DNA of 64,000 nucleotides from GCA-2746235 sp049609225 (GTDB lineage Bacteria; Planctomycetota; UBA1135). Below are positions 58,670 through 64,000 of the stretch, piece after piece (position 1 is the stretch's first letter; every line of letters starts with the position of its first letter). The stretch is taken from positions 62,001 through 126,000 of the forward strand of contig JBMYYH010000001.1 of assembly GCA_049609225.1 (NCBI GenBank), in the 5' to 3' direction. The notes beneath the pieces are model-generated. The model was not told the origin of the DNA. It made no database searches and was given only the letters and a program-made list of their open reading frames with translations. The position numbers were made by a program, and so were the translations under genes.

Positions 58670-59920
58670 CTACGGACGGTCCAGGCGTTCTAATAGGAAA
58701 TCGCGCTCGGTGTCGGTGCCGGCGAGCTCCAATGCCCGACGCCAGGCACCCTGCGCTTCCTCCTTGCGATCGAGGCGCTCGAGGAGATCGGCATGGGTGC
58801 TGTGCAGCCAAAGGTAGTCCTTGAGGGCTGGGTTGTGCTGCAGGTCTTCGAGGATGGCGAGTGCCTCCTCCACCTTGCCGGATTCCGCCACGGCCACGGC
58901 GCGATTGAGACGGATCACGGGCGTGTCTTGGACTTGCAGGAGGATGTCGTAGATGCGCACGATGCGTTGCCAAGCGGTGTCGGCGGCGGTGATGGCACTT
59001 GCATGTTCCGCAGCAAGGGCAGCCTGCAAGGTGTAGGTGCCGGGAGCCCCCAAACGTGATGCGAACTCGAGTTGGAGTCTGCCTTCCTGCAAGTCTTCTT
59101 GATTCCAGAGGCTGCGATCCTGCTCGGCGAGAGTGAGGAACTTGCCGTCGGAGGTACAGCGGGCGGCACGACGCGAATCCTGAAAGGCCATCAATGCTTG
59201 GAGGCCGCGGACTTCGGGCTGCTCGGGAAGAAGCTCGGTGAGGGTGCGGGCGAGGCGTCGGGCATCGCGGCATAGATCTTGGCGCTGCAGGGCGGCGCCG
59301 GAGGATGCGGAATAACCCTCATTGAAGATGAGGTAGAGGGCGGCGAGGACTCCGGGGAGGCGTTCGGGGAGGTCGTCGGAGGATGGAATCCGATAGGGAA
59401 TGCCAGCGTCGCGGATCTTGCGTTTGGCGCGTGTCAGACGTTGGGCCATGGTGCGTTCCTCGATGAGGAAGGCGCGGGCAACTTCATCGGTGCGTAGACC
59501 GCCCAGCGTGGTCAGGGTGAGGGCAACTTGCGCTTCGGGTTTGAGACTGGGATGACAGCAAGTGAAGAGCAGGCGTAGGCGGTCGTCGGGGATGCCGGAA
59601 TCGACGGCGTCATCCTGACGTTCGGATCCTTGCTCCCTCTCGATGCCTTCCGGTGCATCCTGTTCAGGCCGGATGCGCCCCTGATGACGCATGTGATCCA
59701 ACAACTTATTCCGCGCCGTCACCCGCAACCACGCGACGGGTTGCCGCGGCACTTCCTTCTGCCAATGTTCCAGCGCCGACGTGAAGGCAAGTTGGACGGC
59801 GTCCTCCGCGGCGGCGAGGTCATTGCGCGCCAATGGCATCAAGGAGGCCAAAAGGAGACCGACCTGCTCCCGGTGAAGTTCCGTGAGCAGGTCGTTGAGT
59901 TTGCCACCGGTCGGCGGCAT
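58670..59920 (-). CDS. ECF42-type sigma factor with TPR-like C-terminal domain
   Basis: A 416-residue ECF sigma factor. Regions 2 and 4 occupy about 1-185 (DAVQLAFTSALEHWQ, PVAWLRVTARNKLLDHMR, FTCCHPSLKPEAQVALTLTTLGGLRTDEVARAFL). The long DUF6596/TPR-like C-terminal domain has IFNEGYSAS, DRSLWNQEDLQEG and YTLQAALAAEHA. The family is typically encoded next to DGPF/YCII proteins, as here, and the C-terminal domain replaces an anti-sigma factor. The following genes on the same strand suggest one operon of about five genes. Confidence 0.94.
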   Translation of the reverse strand: MPPTGGKLNDLLTELHREQVGLLLASLMPLARNDLAAAEDAVQLAFTSALEHWQKEVPRQPVAWLRVTARNKLLDHMRHQGRIRPEQDAPEGIEREQGSERQDDAVDSGIPDDRLRLLFTCCHPSLKPEAQVALTLTTLGGLRTDEVARAFLIEERTMAQRLTRAKRKIRDAGIPYRIPSSDDLPERLPGVLAALYLIFNEGYSASSGAALQRQDLCRDARRLARTLTELLPEQPEVRGLQALMAFQDSRRAARCTSDGKFLTLAEQDRSLWNQEDLQEGRLQLEFASRLGAPGTYTLQAALAAEHASAITAADTAWQRIVRIYDILLQVQDTPVIRLNRAVAVAESGKVEEALAILEDLQHNPALKDYLWLHSTHADLLERLDRKEEAQGAWRRALELAGTDTERDFLLERLDRP

Positions 59921-59926
59921 CAGGAT

Positions 59927-60520
59927 CTAGCGGACGCCCTTGAGCTTGGCCTTGTCCTTGTCTTTCATCTTTGCCTTGGCGTTGGCGGCCTTCTCGGCAA
60001 TGCCTTCCACCTTGACCAGATGGAAATCCGCGACGTGACCGATCTCGCCATTTTCGAGCATGCGCCAAGTGCTGTGGATCTTGTTGCCATCGCGACGGAT
60101 CACCGCATCGTGCATGTGCGGGGTATCGGCGCAGACATCGAAGTTCTCGCCTTTGCCGATGCAATCGAAACGCAGGTTGCCTTCTTCATCCTTCGACGCG
60201 GTCATGATGGGATGGTTGGTGCAACCGCAATAATGCGTGAGCATGAGCTGATCATTCTTGGTGTAGTACATCGTGATCATTTCATGGTCGGCGCCCGGGA
60301 AGAGCGTTTCCATCAAGACCGAACCACTTGCAGTGGATTTCACGATCGAGAGGACTTCTTCGGTTGGATTGCCTTCTTCATCGGCCACCACCCAAGTGCC
60401 CGCGAAACCATCGAGGGCTTCGAGGCCAATCTTTTCCTCTGGGGGCGTGAGCGAAGTGACGAGAGTGCCGAGACCGAGGAAGGCTGCGGCGGCGAGGAGT
60501 AGCTTGGTGGTGAGGTTCAT
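59927..60520 (-). CDS. Exported DUF1579-like protein
   Basis: A 197-residue protein with a signal or anchor segment (MNLTTKLLLAAAAFLGLGTLV). The beta-rich domain (about 35-170) resembles DUF1579/nitrobindin-like lipocalin sandwiches (FAGTWVVADEEGNPTEEVLSI, YTKNDQLMLTHYCGCTNHP, NKIHSTWRMLENGE). A Lys/Ala-rich tail ends the protein. Function is unknown. It sits between the sigma factor and the YCII genes, so it is probably under the same control. Confidence 0.75.
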   Translation of the reverse strand: MNLTTKLLLAAAAFLGLGTLVTSLTPPEEKIGLEALDGFAGTWVVADEEGNPTEEVLSIVKSTASGSVLMETLFPGADHEMITMYYTKNDQLMLTHYCGCTNHPIMTASKDEEGNLRFDCIGKGENFDVCADTPHMHDAVIRRDGNKIHSTWRMLENGEIGHVADFHLVKVEGIAEKAANAKAKMKDKDKAKLKGVR

Positions 60521-60572
60521 GAGGGTTGGTGGTTGCGGTGGTTTTTGCGGGATGTGCTCGTTGCGGCGGGGT

Positions 60573-60917
60573 TCAGACCCATTCCGGGCGGACTTCAATC
60601 GTACCGATTCTTGCAGAAGGCACCTTTGCGGCCCAAGACAGGGCTGCATCGAGGTCTGGGACGTCGATGGCGTAGAAGCCGCCGAGTTGTTCCTTGGTTT
60701 CGGCGAAGGGCCCATCGGTGTGCAGGACCTTGCCGTCGCGCACTTGCACGCTGGTTGCCGTGGCGACGAGTTGCAAGCGATGGCCCGCGACCTTGACTCC
60801 AGCGGCTTCGAGTTCTTCCCCGAAGGCGTTGTAGTCGGACATGAGTTGGTCCATCTCCTGTTCGGACATGGTTTCAAAGAGAGATTCTTCGTCGTGGATG
60901 AGTAGGAAGTAGAGCAT
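60573..60917 (-). CDS. YCII-related DGPF protein
   Basis: A 114-residue DGPF domain protein with an N-terminal MLYFLLIHDEE strand and the diagnostic TDGPFAETKEQLGGFYAIDVPDLDAALSWAAKVPSA. The conserved Asp-Gly-Pro-Phe motif is a presumed active or binding site in an alpha-beta dimeric fold. Genes of this type accompany ECF42 sigma factors. It is one of two copies here. Confidence 0.93.
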   Translation of the reverse strand: MLYFLLIHDEESLFETMSEQEMDQLMSDYNAFGEELEAAGVKVAGHRLQLVATATSVQVRDGKVLHTDGPFAETKEQLGGFYAIDVPDLDAALSWAAKVPSARIGTIEVRPEWV

Positions 60918-60957
60918 GGTTGGCTGCGGGGATTCGGGTTGCGGTTTTGATTCTGGT

Positions 60958-61320
60958 TCAGTCTTGCTTACGCATGCCGTGCATCTCCGGACGGATCTCC
61001 AAGGTCCCTGAAGCTGCGGCAGGGATGCGTTTGGCCCAGGCGATGGCCGCATCCATGTCGGGTAGTTCCAGCGCGTAGAAACCGCCGATGTGTTCCTTGG
61101 TCTCCGCGAAGGGACCATCCGAAGTGATGGGTTCGCCATCGCGCATCGTCACGCAAGTCGAGGCGGACGGTGGTTGCAGTCCGTGGGTAGCCACGAAAAC
61201 GCCTTCGGCCTCCATCTCGGCGTGAAGGGCATCGTAGGCTGCCATCTGCTGCTGCATGTCCTCAGGGGACTTGGGCGTGCAGCTTTCGGCATCGGTGTGC
61301 AGGAAGAGGAAGAACAGCAT
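60958..61320 (-). CDS. YCII-related DGPF protein, second copy
   Basis: A 120-residue paralogue of the previous gene: MLFFLFLHTDAE, then SDGPFAETKEHIGGFYALELPDMDAAIAWAKRIPAAASGTLEIRPEMHG. The ATG at 61320 begins the conserved strand; an upstream extension is not conserved. It is the first gene of the ECF42 group and probably lies closest to the promoter in the 80-base gap before the divergent HD gene. Confidence 0.92.
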   Translation of the reverse strand: MLFFLFLHTDAESCTPKSPEDMQQQMAAYDALHAEMEAEGVFVATHGLQPPSASTCVTMRDGEPITSDGPFAETKEHIGGFYALELPDMDAAIAWAKRIPAAASGTLEIRPEMHGMRKQD

Positions 61321-61400
61321 GGTTACAAGATTGACGCGCCACCCCACCTTTGCGCGACAGGACTTTCAGGTTTTTTTGCGGACCGCCTACAATCCCCGAC

Positions 61401-61964
61401 ATGTCGCTCACTCGTGAGGAAGCCTGGGACCATCTCTGCACTTGGACGCCGTCGGAAGCCCTGCGCCGCCATGGCCGCTCGGTGGAAATTTCGATGCGCG
61501 CAGCCGCGGTCAAGCTCGGCGCTGAAGAGGAAGTAGAGCTCTGGGGGCTGGCTGGACTCCTTCACGATGCCGACTACGATTCCTGGCCGGAGGAACACCC
61601 CCATCGCATCGTCGCGTGGCTGCGCGAACGGGAGGAAATGCGCTTGGCGCATGCGATTTCGGCGCACTACACCCAGTGGAATGTGCCCTATGAATCCTTG
61701 ATGGACAAGGCACTGGTGGCCTGCGATGAACTGACCGGATTTCTGGGCGCCTGCTCGATGGTGCGACCGGAAGGCGTCGCGACCTTAAATGCGAAGAGTG
61801 TGATGAAGAAATTCAAGGATAAGAAATTCGCGGCGGGCGTCGAACGGGAAGAGGTGCGGGCTGGGTGCGCGATGCTGGATATGGAGGTGAAGGAATGGGT
61901 GGAGTTCTTGATTCCACAGCTGCAACCTTACGCTGAGGAACTCGGATGGACCGGGCGCGGCTGA
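61401..61964 (+). CDS. HD-domain hydrolase
   Basis: A 187-residue HD superfamily protein. Metal ligands are suggested by RRHGRSVE (His), GLLHDADYD (His-Asp, about 53-61), HRIV (His) and ISAHYTQW. Similar proteins are annotated as HDIG phosphohydrolases acting on nucleotides, substrate unknown. Its TGA overlaps the ATG of the next gene (TGATG), so the two are coupled. Confidence 0.88.
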   Translation: MSLTREEAWDHLCTWTPSEALRRHGRSVEISMRAAAVKLGAEEEVELWGLAGLLHDADYDSWPEEHPHRIVAWLREREEMRLAHAISAHYTQWNVPYESLMDKALVACDELTGFLGACSMVRPEGVATLNAKSVMKKFKDKKFAAGVEREEVRAGCAMLDMEVKEWVEFLIPQLQPYAEELGWTGRG

Positions 61965-62686
61965 TGCGTTGGACTGAGACAACGCCGGAAGAGGCTGCGG
62001 AGGACGTCGCCGGCAAGGTTTGTGCTTGGGCAGAAGCGCGTGCGGAGGGTGCCGAACGTGGTGCTTTGTTGCTGCCGACGGGGTCTTCACCGAAGCCTTT
62101 GTATGCGGAGTTACGCAAACGCGCGGCTGCCGGTGCCTTGGATGCATCGGCATGGAAGAGCTTCAACTTGGATGAATACTGGCCTTGCCCAGCGGAGAGT
62201 CCGATTTCGTTTCGGACGTTCATGGAGGAAGAACTCATTGCTCCGCTGGGCTTAGGCCAAGAACAAATTGGCTTCCTTGATGGAGCCTGCGCGGTGGACC
62301 AAGTGGTGGCGCAGTGCGCGGCCTATGAGCAGACGATGGCGGATGCTGGTGGCATCGATCTGGCGATTCTCGGCGTGGGAGTGAATGGCCATTTGGCCTT
62401 CAATGAACCTGGCACCTTATGGGGATGCCGCACACGGATGGTCACCCTGGAAGACACGACGCGTGCGCGACCTGGTTTCCCTGGTGGCGTGAAGGAAGGA
62501 CCGGAGAAGGCGCTGTCGGTCGGCATCGGCACGATCCTGGAGGCTCGGGAGATCGTGGTCTTGGCCTTTGGGGAAGCGAAGCAAGAGGCCCTGCAAGTAT
62601 TACGGCAAGGCAGTGCGGATCTTGCTTGGCCAGTAACGAGCCTACTTGCGCATGGGGCGGTGACGGTTTATTGCGATCCGGCCTAG
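61964..62686 (+). CDS. nagB: Glucosamine-6-phosphate deaminase
   Basis: A 240-residue NagB family protein that converts glucosamine-6-phosphate to fructose-6-phosphate and ammonia. Signatures: LLLPTGSSPKPLYAEL (phosphate loop), FNLDEYWPCP (catalytic Asp) and LAILGVGVNGHLAFNEPGT (catalytic His and Glu). It is somewhat shorter than the E. coli enzyme. The start was taken at ATG 61964, overlapping the upstream stop, rather than at ATG 61946. Related 6-phosphogluconolactonase enzymes lack this exact motif set. Confidence 0.93.
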   Translation: MRWTETTPEEAAEDVAGKVCAWAEARAEGAERGALLLPTGSSPKPLYAELRKRAAAGALDASAWKSFNLDEYWPCPAESPISFRTFMEEELIAPLGLGQEQIGFLDGACAVDQVVAQCAAYEQTMADAGGIDLAILGVGVNGHLAFNEPGTLWGCRTRMVTLEDTTRARPGFPGGVKEGPEKALSVGIGTILEAREIVVLAFGEAKQEALQVLRQGSADLAWPVTSLLAHGAVTVYCDPA

Positions 62687-62701
62687 TGCTGTCGCAATCG
62701 T

Positions 62702-63391
62702 TTAGGGCATCGTCCATGCGCCAGGCATGAGGTCTGCCACTTCTGGGAAGGCTTCCATCAACTCGCCGCGAACGAAGGGGTACATATCGTTTACCCCCCA
62801 CCATGCTTCGCTCATCTCGGCGAAGAACTCCATCGGGTTGGTCAACGCATAAGCCTTCTGACGCCCGCCGGTGATGTAGAGGATGTTCTCCAAGGCAGCA
62901 GATTCCGTCAACTTTTGGAATGCCGCCTGGATGCCGGCGTGATCGTATCCGAGCACTTGATGATGCCATGCATGACTGAGTTCATGCAGCACCATGTCCG
63001 GTTGGTTGCGTGACCACGACAGGAAGTTGGCAGCAACGCCAAACTCAATGCCCTCCGCCCAGTTCGCCGGTAGATCATGATCCGTCAACCACTGCGCCGA
63101 CGGATGGTAAACACCACCGGGGCATTCCGGACGGTCCAGATGAAACCGCATCTCCACTTCCTGCAGACGCTCGACTACCGGCTGCGGCAAGCGAGTACGA
63201 ATCTCCCACAACTCGATACGCAGCAAAGCGAGGACTTCCTCACGCAGATCCTTTTTGGCATAAAGTTTCTTTTGGACGTGGATCTTCCAACCTTCCAGCT
63301 CGACTTCCTTGTACTTCCACGGCGACAGGTCCGTGGTGGATGCGAACAACGGGAGGCAGGCGAGGAGAAGCGCGATGCGACTGCGGATCAT
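62702..63391 (-). CDS. Secreted zinc metallopeptidase-like protein
   Basis: A 229-residue exported protein (signal MIRSRIALLLACLPLFAS). The zinc motif HELSH is at 136-140 within MVLHELSHAWHHQ. A downstream Glu in NPMEFFAEMSEAWW is probably the third ligand, as in anthrax lethal-factor-type and related gluzincins. N-terminal residues 25-110 form a separate region. Substrates are unknown. It is convergent with nagB, 15 bases apart. Confidence 0.87.
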   Translation of the reverse strand: MIRSRIALLLACLPLFASTTDLSPWKYKEVELEGWKIHVQKKLYAKKDLREEVLALLRIELWEIRTRLPQPVVERLQEVEMRFHLDRPECPGGVYHPSAQWLTDHDLPANWAEGIEFGVAANFLSWSRNQPDMVLHELSHAWHHQVLGYDHAGIQAAFQKLTESAALENILYITGGRQKAYALTNPMEFFAEMSEAWWGVNDMYPFVRGELMEAFPEVADLMPGAWTMP

Positions 63392-63449
63392 GTATCGAGT
63401 GTAACGGCCGTGCCATTACGCACTCGGCTCCGGGGTCGAACAAGAGCAC

Positions 63450-63485
63450 CTCTGGTTTAGAACCCCTTTGTTCTCTTAACCAGAG
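63450..63485. repeat. Long imperfect inverted repeat
   Basis: CTCTGGTT (63450-63457) pairs with AACCAGAG (63478-63485) and AGAAC (63459-63463) with GTTCT (63470-63474), closing a CCCTTT loop. An alternative partner, GAACAA at 63438-63443, can pair with TTGTTC at 63468-63473, so two exclusive folds are possible. It lies about 60 bases upstream of the minus-strand peptidase gene and no T tract follows. Confidence 0.6.
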
Positions 63486-63558
63486 ATGCCCAGCCTCCCT
63501 ACACGAGATGGTCACGGGCCTATCCCTCTGAATGTGCAGTTCCGCTCAAAATGTTCGA

Positions 63559-63786
63559 TCAGGGATCGAGACACGGGATCCCCTTGAGGACCCAGGTGGC
63601 GGCAGCCGCCATGATCACGACGACTGCTGCCTGGAGGACGGTGTGCTTGTTCGAACAGCGTCTTCTCCTTTCCCTTACGCGGGTGTCCGGTAAACGCTGA
63701 AGAAAAAACCGCCGTTTCTCCAATTGCCGCGACTCCAACCCCTTGGAGTACACGACTACAGGTTCTGTGAAATCCTGTATTTTCAA
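63559..63786 (-). CDS. Possible small single-TM protein
   Basis: A 75-residue frame starting with TTG: a basic N-terminal part (LEKRRFFLQRLPDTRVRERRRR) and one hydrophobic helix (TVLQAAVVVIMAAAATWVLKG). The topology is plausible, but there is no homology I recognise, the start is weak and no Shine-Dalgarno sequence is evident. It could be chance. Confidence 0.3.
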   Translation of the reverse strand: MKIQDFTEPVVVYSKGLESRQLEKRRFFLQRLPDTRVRERRRRCSNKHTVLQAAVVVIMAAAATWVLKGIPCLDP

Positions 63787-63947
63787 TAGGGCCCTATTTC
63801 GATTTGGTTAACTAATTATTTCTGTCGCGATTGCCGCGCCTGGCTCCCGATTGACGCTATCCCGATGTTTCTCAAGAACTTGTGCGAATCTTCGGAATCG
63901 CAAAGACTGTCAAGCACACGCAAATCAGAGGCCTTATCCTCGCCCCC

Positions 63948-64000
63948 ATGCAGACTGGATCCGCACCTTCCGCCCATCATTACGCGCAACGCGTGATGCG
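63948..64000 (+). CDS. Possible gene start at the right edge (partial)
   Basis: An ATG at 63948 opens a frame of 17 codons (MQTGSAPSAHHYAQRVM) that runs off the window. Too little is visible to name it. Confidence 0.35.
   Translation, partial: MQTGSAPSAHHYAQRVM

Larger units (their letters stand above)
63392..63947. other. Poorly coding end region of about 556 bases
   Basis: No confident gene is seen apart from a weak short frame at 63559-63786. The stretch contains a strong imperfect hairpin (63450-63485), a short TCGATC-AGG-GATCGA repeat (about 63556-63570) and AT-richer sequence near 63790-63840 that may hold promoters for the gene starting at the right edge. Confidence 0.5.

Noticed and set aside
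63421..63500. A tRNA gene in the hairpin region
   Set aside because: The segment forms a single long stem with alternatives, not a cloverleaf with D, anticodon and T arms, and no acceptor stem is seen.
1..64000. CRISPR array, insertion sequence, prophage or integron
   Set aside because: No spaced direct repeats, transposase, integrase or phage structural genes were found.

Overview
The window is about 64 kb of GC-rich bacterial chromosome, densely coded on both strands. I see no insertion sequences, prophage genes, CRISPR arrays or tRNA/rRNA genes. The gene content points to a marine or soil planctomycete (phylum Planctomycetota). The clues are DUF1080-type sugar hydrolase lipoproteins, a Tat-exported TIM-barrel protein, DUF1570-like zincins, FG-GAP secreted proteins and many TPR proteins. 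This is inference from content, because no rRNA gene is present.

Layout. 1-5 kb: a partial lipoprotein, rpsD (ribosomal protein S4) with its own promoter and terminator, a secreted propeller-like protein, two small genes, a structured intergenic region and a frameshifted FG-GAP protein. 5-17.7 kb: housekeeping and signalling genes: MazG-like, a degenerate SpoIIE-type phosphatase, pgpA, a UvrD/PcrA helicase, an ECF sigma factor with a TPR protein, XdhC-like, GNAT, an RRM protein, an aspartic protease with PDZ, a TraB/TIKI-like protein, a patatin and a PduO-type adenosyltransferase. 17.7-22.2 kb: two tandem large secreted zincin-like paralogues, one with an intact HExxH and one without.

22.3-25.6 kb holds the most striking signal. 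Two thiol-redox genes each carry one in-frame UGA exactly where a catalytic cysteine is expected: a 2-Cys peroxiredoxin (U49, resolving C170) and a thioredoxin-like secreted protein with a C-T-U motif (C95/U97). UGA is used as an ordinary stop by neighbouring genes, so these look like selenoproteins. The selenocysteine machinery is not in the window.

25.6-36 kb: a denitrification block. norR is divergent from norC-norB-norQ-norD-nirK-nirV-sco-norE-norF. A textbook -24/-12 sigma-54 promoter lies before norC, preceded by a perfect 16-bp palindrome. NirK is a copper nitrite reductase fused to cytochrome c, and NorC carries two haem c sites. Together the genes would reduce nitrite to NO and NO to N2O, with NO sensed by NorR.

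36-46.7 kb: purine salvage and transport (punA, a NupC-type carrier), ZIP and SO_0444-type metal transporters, DUF4097, a TIM-barrel protein, a double DUF1080 lipoprotein, a TPR protein, recQ and an SDR. 46.7-57.8 kb: a divergent exopolysaccharide/cell-surface locus (Wza-like exporter, two paralogous Wzz-like proteins, O-antigen ligase, a GH39-like lipoprotein, an alkaline-phosphatase-superfamily enzyme, an M16-TPR lipoprotein and two small membrane proteins). 57.8-64 kb: a TerB-DnaJ protein, an ECF42-type sigma factor with two DGPF/YCII proteins, an HD hydrolase, nagB, a secreted zincin and a poorly coding end region.
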